A stretch of DNA of 16,932 nucleotides, from positions 1 through 16,932 of the forward strand of contig CAUEUD010000059.1 of assembly GCA_959020865.1 (NCBI GenBank), written 5' to 3'. The notes under the pieces were generated by a model, which saw only the letters and a list, made by a program, of their open reading frames with translations, was not told the origin of the DNA and did no database searches. The position numbers and the translations under genes are program-made. The stretch is from Eubacterium limosum (lineage in GTDB: Bacteria; Bacillota; Clostridia; Eubacteriales; Eubacteriaceae). Below are positions 1 to 6,946 of the stretch, piece by piece (the stretch's first letter is position 1; each line of letters starts with the position of its first letter).

Positions 1-76
1 GAATAATTTTTAGGTAGAATAAAGCAAGGTAGAGAAACTTAAAAATTAATGGTTAATGAAAAGGAGATTAGTATTT

Positions 77-736
77 ATGGAACGCAGAGTACCATTGGGA
101 TTATCAAACAAACACATTCATTTGTCCCAGGAGGATTTAGAAGCTTTATTCGGTGAAGGCTATGAACTGACACCGAAAAAATTTCTGGTTCAGCCTGGAC
201 AGTTTGCAGCGGTTGAAAAGGTCGATATTGTAGGACCAAAGAACACACTGGCAGGGGTACGTGTATTAGGTCCGGTTCGTCCGGAGACACAGCTGGAATT
301 AAACATCGCAGATGGTGTTAAACTAGGCATCCACCAGGTTCCGATTCGCTTATCCGGTGACCTGGAAGGTACACCGGGCTTTACCATTATCGGACCAAAG
401 GGTAAAGTGGTTAAGGAAAAGGGAATGATCGTCGCTGAAAGACATATCCACTTATCCACCGAAGAAGGCGCTAACTACAGCCTGAAGGACGGCGATATTG
501 TTTCAGTTCGTCTGAAGGGGCCTCGTGGCCTTGTTTTCAATAATGTGTTGGTACGTGTTGGGGATAAACACAAAATGGAAATGCACATTGATATCGAAGA
601 AGGCAACGCAGCCGGCGCGCGCAATGGACAGCTGGCCTGTATTGTCGATAAGGAAACTGCTACAATTGATTATCTGACCATCTGTGACGATGGAAGTCCG
701 CTTCCGATGGTTGGAGATCTGCCCGAAAAAGAATAA
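77..736 (+). CDS. pduL: PduL-type phosphate acyltransferase (phosphotransacylase)
   Basis: This enzyme interconverts an acyl-CoA (acetyl- or propionyl-CoA) and the acyl phosphate, feeding acetate/propionate kinase. The PduL family is zinc dependent, and the expected paired histidine motifs are visible: NKHIHLS (His13, His15), ERHIHLS (His123, His125) and EMHID (His170), numbered from the ATG at 77. An upstream in-frame ATG at 56 exists, but GGAG at 63-66 lies ten bases before the ATG at 77, so 77 is preferred. From this start the catalytic fold begins almost at once, at VPLGLSNKHIHL. There is no N-terminal helical extension of the kind that targets PduL into microcompartments. The enzyme may therefore work in the cytosol, as PduL does in acetogens that lack a conventional Pta. 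The lgt start lies 23 bases past the stop, suggesting co-transcription. The family assignment is secure; the preferred acyl group is not visible. Confidence 0.93.
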   Translation: MERRVPLGLSNKHIHLSQEDLEALFGEGYELTPKKFLVQPGQFAAVEKVDIVGPKNTLAGVRVLGPVRPETQLELNIADGVKLGIHQVPIRLSGDLEGTPGFTIIGPKGKVVKEKGMIVAERHIHLSTEEGANYSLKDGDIVSVRLKGPRGLVFNNVLVRVGDKHKMEMHIDIEEGNAAGARNGQLACIVDKETATIDYLTICDDGSPLPMVGDLPEKE

Positions 737-759
737 ATTAAAACTATTGGAGGAAGACC

Positions 760-1539
760 ATGCCAACACCGAACCCTACAGCGTTTACGATTTTCAATAT
801 TGAGGTGAAATGGTACGGAATCCTCATTGCCGCAGCCCTGGTAATCGGGATGGTAATTGCAGTCAAACGCAGTGCGAAATACGGCATCAAGAGCGATGAC
901 ATCATGGATTTCTTCCTGTTTCTGGTTCCATCCATTATAGTGGGCGCGCGGCTTTATTACGTTATTTTTGAATGGGGCTACTATTCAAAACATCTTAATG
1001 AGATTATTATGACACGCTCCGGCGGGCTGGCCATACACGGCGGTATTATTGCCGGAGTGATTGTTGGGATTATTCTGTGCCGGATAAAGAAGATCAATTT
1101 CTTTTCCCTGGCGGATACAGTGATCCCGGCATTGCCGCTGGGGCAGGCCATTGGGCGCTGGGGCAATTACCTTAACCAGGAAGCTCATGGCACTATTACT
1201 GATCTGCCCTGGGCCATTACGGTGAACGACCCGATTCTGGGCATGATTCGTGTCCATCCCACCTTTTTATATGAGTCCATCTGGGATTTGCTCGTTTTTG
1301 GATTCCTGTTCTTTTATGAAAAGAAATTTAAAAAAGTCAACGGTGAGCTGCTGTTTTTGTACCTCGCCCTGTATTCTGTAGGTCGCTTCTTTATTGAGGG
1401 ACTGCGGACGGACAGTTTGATGTTTATGAACATGCGTGTAGCCCAGCTGATTAGTCTGGCGCTCGTGATCGTAGGGTTTGGCGGCATCATTGTCCTCAGA
1501 AAAAAATTTGGCAGCGAGCACTTAAACGGTGGCGAATAA
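760..1539 (+). CDS. lgt: Prolipoprotein diacylglyceryl transferase
   Basis: Lgt is an integral membrane enzyme that moves the diacylglyceryl group of phosphatidylglycerol onto the lipobox cysteine of prolipoproteins, the first step of lipoprotein maturation. The 259-residue protein has the usual length and about seven hydrophobic segments. The Lgt signature is present as GQAIGRWGNYLNQEAHG around residues 128-144 (Arg133), with the conserved histidine in LAIHGGIIAG (His93) and the WYGILIA segment near the N-terminus. A GGAGGAAG ribosome binding site sits just before the ATG. The gene follows pduL closely and is followed by a clear intrinsic terminator, so these two genes probably end one transcript. 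Linkage of lgt to pduL has no obvious functional reason. Confidence 0.96.
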   Translation: MPTPNPTAFTIFNIEVKWYGILIAAALVIGMVIAVKRSAKYGIKSDDIMDFFLFLVPSIIVGARLYYVIFEWGYYSKHLNEIIMTRSGGLAIHGGIIAGVIVGIILCRIKKINFFSLADTVIPALPLGQAIGRWGNYLNQEAHGTITDLPWAITVNDPILGMIRVHPTFLYESIWDLLVFGFLFFYEKKFKKVNGELLFLYLALYSVGRFFIEGLRTDSLMFMNMRVAQLISLALVIVGFGGIIVLRKKFGSEHLNGGE

Positions 1540-1545
1540 GACTTT

Positions 1546-1573
1546 AAAACACTCCTGAGCAGGGGTGTTTTTT
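1546..1573 (+). terminator. Intrinsic terminator after lgt
   Basis: An 11-bp stem (AAAACACTCCT with AGGGGTGTTTT, one G-U pair) encloses a GAGC loop and runs into a T tract. It begins seven bases after the lgt stop codon and separates pduL-lgt from the eutS-eutP unit. Confidence 0.9.
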
Positions 1574-1619
1574 GGTTAAAATACAAAAAATAGCTTTATC
1601 AAACAAGTATTTCCATGTT

Positions 1620-1649
1620 TTGCTTAAAGATTAAATGTTACAATACATA
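1620..1649 (+). promoter_or_regulatory. Possible promoter for the eutS-like gene
   Basis: TTGCTT at 1620-1625 and TACATA at 1644-1649 are separated by 18 bases and lie between the lgt terminator and the eutS-like gene. A second possible -10, TACAAT, sits at 1654-1659. Both are imperfect matches to a sigma-A promoter. The preceding terminator is the main reason to expect a promoter in this gap. Confidence 0.35.
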
Positions 1650-1702
1650 GTAATACAATAATAAAGAATGAAAAGTTACGGGAATTTTTAGGAGGGACTT
1701 CA

Positions 1703-2083
1703 ATGGATGTGAACAATATACTGGGATCAAACGAAGGCAAACTTCGTATCATACAGGAAACTGTACCAGGTAAACAGGTTACACTGGCACATATTATCGC
1801 GGGACCAGACCCGATCGTTTACCAGAAGCTGGGTTTAAACCCAAGTGTGGATTATAATAAGGCGGCCATTGGTATTTTGAGCATGACACCAGCGGAAATT
1901 GCCGTTATCGCAGGCGATATGGCCATCAAGACCGCCCCGATCGATATGGGCTTTATTGACCGTTTCAGCGGCACCTTAATCTTTACAGGCCGTATTTCCG
2001 ATGTTAAGTCAGCGGTCAATGCAATTTTGAGCTACCTTCAGGGGACATTGGGCTTTACCATCTGCGAAATTACAACAACATAG
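1703..2083 (+). CDS. eutS: Bacterial microcompartment shell protein, EutS/PduU type
   Basis: This is a small shell protein with the circularly permuted BMC fold of the EutS/PduU family, whose members assemble as hexamers in the facets of ethanolamine or propanediol microcompartments. Family hallmarks can be read directly: RIIQETVPGKQVTLAHIIA near residues 15-33, then AIGILSMTPAEIAVIAGDMA, then GFIDRFSGTLIFTGRI, and a C-terminus ending GFTICEITTT. At 126 residues it is slightly longer than typical EutS because of about ten extra N-terminal residues before the RIIQE segment. GGAGGG at 1691-1696 fixes the ATG at 1703. The EutP-like GTPase follows after 15 bases, the same pairing seen at the start of eut operons. 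No other shell protein or core enzyme gene lies within the window. Confidence 0.95.
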   Translation: MDVNNILGSNEGKLRIIQETVPGKQVTLAHIIAGPDPIVYQKLGLNPSVDYNKAAIGILSMTPAEIAVIAGDMAIKTAPIDMGFIDRFSGTLIFTGRISDVKSAVNAILSYLQGTLGFTICEITTT

Positions 2084-2098
2084 AATGAAGGCGACTTT

Positions 2099-2635
2099 AT
2101 GAAAAAGATGATTTTGGTTGGCAGGAGTGAATGCGGAAAAACCACGCTGCGCCAGGCGCTGAAGGGTGACACCATTCAGTATGAAAAAACGCAGTATGTC
2201 AATCACTTCGATGTAATTATTGATACACCGGGCGAATACGCCGAAACCAATACACTGGCGCGTGCACTGGCCCTCTATTCCTATGAGGCGGACGTGGTGG
2301 CGCTTTTGATTAACGCGACTGAGCCTTATTCCTTATATCCGCCCAACGTCGCACCTGTGGCAAACAGGCCGGTGATTGGGATTGTTACGCAGATCGACCA
2401 TCCCTGCGCCAATACGGAACAGGCCATCGAATGGCTTAAATTGACTGGCGCTGACCCGATCTTTCCGGTAAGTTCTTATACCGGAGAAGGGATCTGGCAG
2501 CTTTTAGAATACCTTAAGGAGCCGGGCGATGTCCTTCCCTGGGAAAACCAGGAGGAGGCCGAGCAGGAAAGAAACGTAAAATCCACAAAATACGAGATCC
2601 AAGAATTTGGGCAGAAAGATTTTGAATTTATTTAA
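2099..2635 (+). CDS. eutP: EutP/PduV-family small GTPase-like protein
   Basis: EutP/PduV proteins are Ras-like P-loop proteins encoded in microcompartment operons. PduV has been tied to compartment positioning, and EutP-like proteins have been reported with acetate kinase activity. The 178-residue protein has a P-loop GRSECGKTT (residues 8-16), a DTPGEY switch-2 region near residue 42, and TQID in place of the NKxD guanine-specificity motif, which is usual for this family. The C-terminal 30 residues are charged and probably flexible. GAAGG lies eight bases upstream of the ATG. It is the second gene of a two-gene unit with the shell protein and ends at a strong hairpin. Whether it acts as a GTPase or a kinase cannot be decided from sequence. 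Confidence 0.93.
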   Translation: MKKMILVGRSECGKTTLRQALKGDTIQYEKTQYVNHFDVIIDTPGEYAETNTLARALALYSYEADVVALLINATEPYSLYPPNVAPVANRPVIGIVTQIDHPCANTEQAIEWLKLTGADPIFPVSSYTGEGIWQLLEYLKEPGDVLPWENQEEAEQERNVKSTKYEIQEFGQKDFEFI

Positions 2636-2672
2636 AAAAGATGGTGTGCCAAAAAGGCACACCATCTTTTTT
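2635..2672. terminator. Bidirectional intrinsic terminator between convergent genes
   Basis: A perfect 16-bp stem (AAAAAGATGGTGTGCC pairing with GGCACACCATCTTTTT) has an AAAAA loop. It has a T run on its plus-strand side and the complementary A run on the other, so it can stop transcripts from eutP on the plus strand and from the convergent small gene on the minus strand. It overlaps the last bases of both genes. Confidence 0.93.
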
Positions 2673-3147
2673 AGAGATCCTTTAAAATTTCATCCCACAC
2701 ATCACCGATCCGGGTCGTGCCGAAATAATTGAGACAGGTTGAAACTGTTGGAAGATTTTTGTTTGCGTCTATTTCCTTACGGGTTGGCTTTTTGCCGAGG
2801 CGTTTAAACTCATCCAGCAACATCTGTGTGATAATGCTCTTGGAGTAGCGGCGGCGTCCCTGGGAAGCAGCTTCTTCGACGGGTTCAGGATCATTGGCGA
2901 CTGCTTCAGCAGGCTCGGCAATTTCGGGCTCGGGAACGGAAGGAGTTTCCTCCTTGACTGGCGCTGGAGTAAGGGCAGAAGCGCTGATGCCGGCAGCTTT
3001 AACTGCCTTTTCCCATTTTTTGAAAAAGCCAAGATAAGCCTTTGCCGGGGGATCAATCATATCTTCAGGAGCTGGTATACGTCCTAATTCAATGGCTTTC
3101 TTTTGTAATTGCTCAATGAGTGTCTTTTTTTCGTAATATTTTCCCAT
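2671..3147 (-). CDS. Orphan protein with two homing-endonuclease-associated (HNH) repeats
   Basis: The 158-residue protein has two copies of a helical module resembling the HNH_repeat found next to homing endonuclease domains. Copy 1 (about residues 8-55) reads LIEQLQKKAIELGRIPAPED and later WEKAVKAAGIS. Copy 2 (about 103-155) reads LLDEFKRLGKKPTRKEIDAN and later YFGTTRIGDVWDEIL. A flexible Pro/Glu/Ala-rich acidic linker joins them. There is no HNH, LAGLIDADG or other nuclease motif, so if it binds DNA it does so without cutting. The start is supported by GGGAAGG upstream and by a promoter-like TTGTAT/TATAAT pair at 3197-3224. The gene converges on eutP with a shared terminator. Its function is unknown; a small DNA-binding or adaptor protein is an inference. 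Confidence 0.82.
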   Translation of the reverse strand: MGKYYEKKTLIEQLQKKAIELGRIPAPEDMIDPPAKAYLGFFKKWEKAVKAAGISASALTPAPVKEETPSVPEPEIAEPAEAVANDPEPVEEAASQGRRRYSKSIITQMLLDEFKRLGKKPTRKEIDANKNLPTVSTCLNYFGTTRIGDVWDEILKDL

Positions 3148-3196
3148 GGTTACCTTCCCTTAATTAACAATAATTTCAAAATTTTAAACGATTATT

Positions 3197-3224
3197 ATTA
3201 TAGCATAAAACAGTGTAAATACAA
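3197..3224 (-). promoter_or_regulatory. Sigma-A-type promoter for the HNH-repeat gene
   Basis: Read on the minus strand, TTGTAT (3224-3219) and a perfect TATAAT (3202-3197) are separated by 16 bases. They lie about 50 bases upstream of the start codon at 3147. Confidence 0.6.
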
Positions 3225-3269
3225 GCAAAAATACACCTGTAAAGTAATAAAAAATGAAACTTCTGACAA

Positions 3270-3350
3270 TAAAAAACAGGCGGGATAAATCCAAAGCCTG
3301 TTTGATGCCGATTCAACCGTATTACAACAAATTTTATACAATAATTTACC
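3270..3350 (-). ncRNA. Candidate small RNA of about 80 nt (or terminated leader)
   Basis: On the minus strand a near-consensus promoter at 3357-3385 is followed by about 80 bases with no ATG-started reading frame. A strong hairpin comes next (AAACAGGC at 3303-3296 pairing with GCCTGTTT at 3281-3274, with an inner GGAT/ATCC pairing), followed at once by a T-rich run TTTTTTA. Promoter, short non-coding body and terminator together give a typical small-RNA layout. It is divergent from the histidine kinase and upstream of the HNH-repeat gene, so it could instead be a prematurely terminated leader of that gene. That gene has its own closer promoter, which favours an independent RNA. No known RNA family is recognised. 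Confidence 0.5.
3274..3303 (-). terminator. Intrinsic terminator of the candidate small RNA
   Basis: An 8-bp outer stem AAACAGGC/GCCTGTTT contains a 4-bp inner stem. The T-rich tract follows only on the minus-strand reading, so it serves leftward transcription. Confidence 0.7.
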
Positions 3351-3356
3351 GTACTG

Positions 3357-3385
3357 ATTATACCACAACGTCGTACAGATGTAAA
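3357..3385 (-). promoter_or_regulatory. Strong minus-strand promoter with no gene behind it
   Basis: On the minus strand TTTACA (3385-3380) and a perfect TATAAT (3362-3357) are exactly 17 bases apart. The nearest leftward signal is the hairpin at 3274-3303. Confidence 0.65.
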
Positions 3386-3493
3386 ATAAAGTTTTCAAAT
3401 TCGTCGCGCCAGAAGGCCATTTTAAAAAATAATAATAAGAAAAGGCAAGACTTAAAAATTTGCAAAAGAATAGTGGCAACACTGGACTATTGA

Positions 3494-3522
3494 TTGATTT
3501 TAAAAAGTTGTTAAGATATAAT
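3494..3522 (+). promoter_or_regulatory. Sigma-A-type promoter for the hybrid histidine kinase
   Basis: TTGATT (3494-3499) and TATAAT (3517-3522) are separated by 17 bases, about 58 bases before the kinase start codon. Apart from the listed sites, the 3148-3579 gap holds no convincing gene. Confidence 0.75.
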
Positions 3523-3579
3523 GTGAACAAGTGGTTATATTATGATCGAAAGCGACCATAAAGGAGTGAGTGGTTTTTA

Positions 3580-6321
3580 ATGAAAGATAAAAATAAAATT
3601 AAACCGGAATCAGCAGGGGAGCGGATGATACTGGACAGTATGGGCGTCGGGATATGCAGACTCCTTTTGAGTGAAGAACTGCCAGTGCTTTGGGCGAATA
3701 CAGAGTTTTACAGAAGTATCGGTTATACAAAAGAAGCATATCAAGCGCAATTTTCAAACCTCAGGCATTATTGTCAGGCCTATCCTGAGGATTTTTATAT
3801 GCTTAAAAACGCGTTGCTTCGGGCTTTTGATGCTGGGAAGACCCGCGCGAGGGCAGTCTGTCGGATGCCTGTTTCAAAGGGTGAAGCATGGTTTCAGGTG
3901 ACTGCGACAATGGCAGAAGCTGGGCAAGAGGATAATCCGGTGATGAACGCTGTGTTTGTCGATGTTACAGATATGTATTCTTTGCAGGAGCAGCGAATGC
4001 ATTATTTCGAATTAATGATGGATGAATACGTCGGTAATATTTATATCAGCGATATGTCTACCTATGAGCTTTTATATGTGAACAGAGTATCCTGCGAAAC
4101 ACTGCAGCAGCCAATGGAGAAAATTATTGGGAGAAAATGCTATGAGGTGATACAGGGACGGTCGACACCCTGTCCTTTCTGTACCAATGACCGTTTAACC
4201 GAGGATTCCTTTTATGAATGGGAATTTTTTAATCCGATTTTGGATAGGACCTTTATGATTAAGAACCGGATTGTGAACTGGTATGGTCATAAAGCCCGGA
4301 TTGAGCTGTCTCATGATATGTATAGCGCAGAGTACAAGCTCGCGAAAAAGGACCGGGAGCGTGAGGCTCTGCTCAGAACGATTCCCGGTGGTTTTGCACG
4401 TCTGGACGCCCGGGATTTCAAGACTGTTCTCTGGTATGGAGCAGACTTTTTAGATATGATTGGTTATACCAAGGAGCAGTTTGAAAAAGAGCTGCATTCC
4501 CAGTGCACCTACATACACCCCGACGACCATGCCCGGGTGAAAAAAGCCATTGCCGGGCCGCAGGCCACAGGAAAGAATACTGTGTTTGAGGTCCGGATCA
4601 AAAAGCGGTCGGGAGAGCAGCGTATCCTGACCATTACCATGTGCTATGTGGATGGTTTGGATAGCTGGGATGGCATCCCTTCCTTTTACAGCATTGGACT
4701 GGATATTACAGAGGAAAGGCAAGAGCAGCAGAGACAGCGTATAGCTCTGGAGGACGCCTATCAGGCAGTGCGTGTGGCCAACTCGGCAAAAACGGACTTT
4801 TTGTCGTCCATGTCTCATGATATTCGGACGCCGATGAACGCGATCATGGGCATGACGGCCATTGCCAGAGTAAACCTGGAAAGCCCGGAAAAGGTGGGAG
4901 ATTGTCTGAATAAAATTAATGTCTCCAGCCGGCATCTTCTCAGCCTGATTAATGAGGTTTTGGACATGTCAAAAATCGAGAGCGGGAAGCTTGACCTGTC
5001 CCTTGAAGCTGTTGAACTGCCAGAGCTTATCCAGGGAGCGTCGGATATGTGTAAAGCGCTGTTAACTGAGAAAAAGCATGATTTTAGAGTGATTGTCGGA
5101 CAGGTGCAGCACGAAAAGGTCATCACCGATGGAGACCGCTTGCAGCAGGTCTTTCTAAATCTGCTGTCCAACGCCATCAAGTATACGCCGGAGGGCGGGA
5201 AGATCACCCTGCTGATTAACGAGAAGCCTTCGATTATTCCTAAAAAAGGCCAGTATGAATTTATTTTTACGGACAACGGTATCGGGATGGAACAGGAATT
5301 TCTCACACAAATTTTTGAACCCTTCTCCCGCGCTGAGGATTCGCGTATCAGTAAAATCCAGGGAACTGGTCTTGGCATGGCCATTACTGAAAACATTGTG
5401 CATATGATGAATGGTACTATTGATGTAAAGAGCGAGCCTGGAAAAGGCAGCCAGTTTATTGTGACGGTACCGCTGGAGCTGCAGATCGAGGAAGAGCAAA
5501 GCGACGACGTGCTGGCAGGACTGCCGGTGTTGGTGGTGGATGATGACCAGATCGTGTGTGAAAATGCCGCGCTTCTGCTGAATGAGTTGGGAATGCGCGG
5601 ATATTGGGTTTTATCCGGTGCAGAGGCCGTTCAAAGCGTTCAGGACGCCCATAACCGAGGTGAAGATTATTTTGCGGTCATCCTGGACTGGAAAATGCCT
5701 GAAATGGACGGTCTTGAGACAGTCAGAGTGATCCGGGAGCAAATGGGGGAAGAGGTACCTATTATCATAATTTCCGCCTATGATTTTTCGGATATTGAAG
5801 AGGAATTTCTGCGCGCCGGGGCAGATGCCTTTATCACCAAGCCGCTATTTAAATCTAAGATGCTGCATGTGCTCCAGCTGTTCTGCTGTACGGGTAAGAC
5901 AGAGACTGAAGATACCGGAGAAGAAGAGACCCATGCCCTACTTTTGGGTAAACGGCTTTTATTGGCTGAGGATAATGACCTCAATCGTGAGATTGCCGTT
6001 GAGCTTCTCAAAATGCAGGGAATTTTGGTGGAGACTGCGGAGAATGGAAAACAGGCAATGGAGATGTTTGAAACGTCAGAGCCTGGATACTACCAGGCGA
6101 TCCTGATGGATATTCAGATGCCGGTTATGGATGGCTATGAAGCGACAGATGAAATACGGTCGATGCACCGGGCGGATTCGGATATACCGATTTTTGCACT
6201 CACTGCCAATGCCTTTGTGAGCGATATCGGTAAAGCTCAGAGCGTGGGCATGAATGACCATATCTCAAAGCCCATTGATATGGAAAAGCTCACTGACATT
6301 CTGGAGCAGTGGATTGGGTGA
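3580..6321 (+). CDS. Soluble hybrid sensor histidine kinase with PAS domains and two receivers
   Basis: The 913-residue protein is a cytosolic phosphorelay sensor with no membrane segment. In order it shows a PAS-like region (about 15-135), a second PAS-like region (about 145-250) with a cysteine cluster CYEVIQGRSTPCPFC (Cys187, Cys198, Cys201), a third PAS of PAS_3 type (about 258-378, with HPDD and GLDITEERQ) and a short coiled coil. HisKA follows with SHDIRTPMNAI (phospho-acceptor His413), then HATPase_c with DNGIGM and GTGLGM boxes. Receiver 1 has its phospho-acceptor in ILDWKMPEMDG (Asp703) and receiver 2 in LMDIQMPVMDG (Asp844). There is no HPt or output domain, and no response regulator is adjacent, so its partner lies elsewhere. 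AAGGAGTGAG upstream supports the ATG at 3580. The signal is unknown; the cysteines could bind metal or sense redox state. Confidence 0.93.
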   Translation: MKDKNKIKPESAGERMILDSMGVGICRLLLSEELPVLWANTEFYRSIGYTKEAYQAQFSNLRHYCQAYPEDFYMLKNALLRAFDAGKTRARAVCRMPVSKGEAWFQVTATMAEAGQEDNPVMNAVFVDVTDMYSLQEQRMHYFELMMDEYVGNIYISDMSTYELLYVNRVSCETLQQPMEKIIGRKCYEVIQGRSTPCPFCTNDRLTEDSFYEWEFFNPILDRTFMIKNRIVNWYGHKARIELSHDMYSAEYKLAKKDREREALLRTIPGGFARLDARDFKTVLWYGADFLDMIGYTKEQFEKELHSQCTYIHPDDHARVKKAIAGPQATGKNTVFEVRIKKRSGEQRILTITMCYVDGLDSWDGIPSFYSIGLDITEERQEQQRQRIALEDAYQAVRVANSAKTDFLSSMSHDIRTPMNAIMGMTAIARVNLESPEKVGDCLNKINVSSRHLLSLINEVLDMSKIESGKLDLSLEAVELPELIQGASDMCKALLTEKKHDFRVIVGQVQHEKVITDGDRLQQVFLNLLSNAIKYTPEGGKITLLINEKPSIIPKKGQYEFIFTDNGIGMEQEFLTQIFEPFSRAEDSRISKIQGTGLGMAITENIVHMMNGTIDVKSEPGKGSQFIVTVPLELQIEEEQSDDVLAGLPVLVVDDDQIVCENAALLLNELGMRGYWVLSGAEAVQSVQDAHNRGEDYFAVILDWKMPEMDGLETVRVIREQMGEEVPIIIISAYDFSDIEEEFLRAGADAFITKPLFKSKMLHVLQLFCCTGKTETEDTGEEETHALLLGKRLLLAEDNDLNREIAVELLKMQGILVETAENGKQAMEMFETSEPGYYQAILMDIQMPVMDGYEATDEIRSMHRADSDIPIFALTANAFVSDIGKAQSVGMNDHISKPIDMEKLTDILEQWIG

Positions 6322-6328
6322 TTAAAAG

Positions 6329-6370
6329 AGGCGTGTAAGGCAAAATTTCTACACGCCTGTTGTATTTTTT
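6329..6370 (+). terminator. Intrinsic terminator after the histidine kinase
   Basis: The stem AGGCGTGTA (6329-6337) pairs with TACACGCCT (6350-6358) and is followed by a T tract at 6365-6370. It starts eight bases after the kinase stop. Confidence 0.85.
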
Positions 6371-6374
6371 GGAT

Positions 6375-6411
6375 AAAAAAACAGACCGGGCCAATAAAAA
6401 CAGTCTGGTTT
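6375..6411 (-). terminator. Minus-strand terminator beyond a tRNA/tmRNA 3' end
   Basis: On the minus strand a hairpin (AAACCAGAC at 6411-6403 with GTCTGTTT at 6386-6379, one bulged base) runs into seven T residues. It sits 14 bases after the CCA of the RNA-gene fragment at 6426-6450, where the native terminator of such a gene would be expected. Confidence 0.55.
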
Positions 6412-6425
6412 GACAGTTCCTGATT

Positions 6426-6450
6426 TGGTGGAGACGACGGGAGTCGAATG
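6426..6450 (-). other. 3' end fragment of a tRNA or tmRNA gene, probable attachment site
   Basis: Read on the minus strand these 25 bases have exact RNA-gene 3' geometry: a T-loop TTCGACT, a five-base T-stem half CCCGT, a seven-base acceptor half CGTCTCC, the discriminator A and an encoded CCA. An acceptor ending TCTCC-A-CCA suits tmRNA (ssrA) best, although a tRNA is possible. To the right, where the rest of the gene should continue, no matching T-stem or body follows, so only the 3' end is here. Tyrosine-recombinase elements integrate precisely at such 3' ends and leave this kind of fragment. The DNA to the right is full of broken phage-like genes, which supports reading it as one edge of an integrated element. 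Confidence 0.6.
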
Positions 6451-6651
6451 AAAATACTGAAATTAATAAGTATTAAATAGTCTTACTCTGTATTGCCTAA
6501 ATCCGCTAACTACTTAATGGATAATCAATAGGTTTCTAATGAGGTTTTTTGTATAAAAAGACAAAAAATATTGATTGAAAAATGTTTTATTAAAAATCAA
6601 ATCATGCATAGAGTTGGCAGATTAGCTTTTTTATTGGAAAGGGAGAGTGAA

Positions 6652-6753
6652 ATGTATAGTGATGATCAAATCATCTTCGTCAATCAAATTAGTATTCTCG
6701 ACCATGACAAGCAATTGGCCTTGAACTGGATTACCGGCCAAAGCATGTTTTAG
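6652..6753 (+). CDS. Short hypothetical protein (possible remnant)
   Basis: A 33-codon reading frame starts MYSDDQIIFVNQISILDHDK and has a good GGGAGAG ribosome binding site six bases before its ATG. The same frame is open further upstream, to an ATG at 6571 (60 residues), but that start has no clear ribosome binding site. I do not recognise a family. The composition is protein-like and it lies in decayed island DNA, so it may be the surviving piece of a longer gene rather than an active one. Confidence 0.3.
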   Translation: MYSDDQIIFVNQISILDHDKQLALNWITGQSMF

Positions 6754-6775
6754 TCAAGGGGATCAACAGTCTTGA

Positions 6776-6943
6776 ATTGAGCTCGACAGCATAGCGTGGC
6801 ATTATCATTACAGTAGCATCAGCTTAAGAATTGTCCAGTTTATCGCCTGGTTTCAGGATATAATCTGGAAGAACGCCATACAGCAGCTCTTAGATTATGG
6901 GCATTACGGCGCCCTGAACAAATCAGGGTACCGGAAGGCCTGA
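6776..6943 (+). pseudogene. Coding remnant A, unrecognised, no start codon
   Basis: An open stretch of 55 codons with strongly protein-like composition contains SISLRIVQFIAWFQDIIWKN and then LLDYGHYGALNKSGYRKA before TGA. It has no ATG, and a TGA precedes it. It is in the same frame as remnant B, separated by adjacent stops TGA TAG. The two may be parts of one former gene or of two neighbours. No family is recognised. Confidence 0.4.
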
Positions 6944-6946
6944 TAG

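Noticed and set aside
3361..3420. A 20-codon minus-strand frame starting MAFWRDEFENFILHLYDVVV
   Set aside because: There is no ribosome binding site, and its end overlaps the TATAAT of the candidate small-RNA promoter.
3198..3530. A 110-codon minus-strand frame and a 79-codon plus-strand frame in the gap before the kinase
   Set aside because: Both have low-complexity composition, no usable ribosome binding site, and overlap promoters and a terminator.
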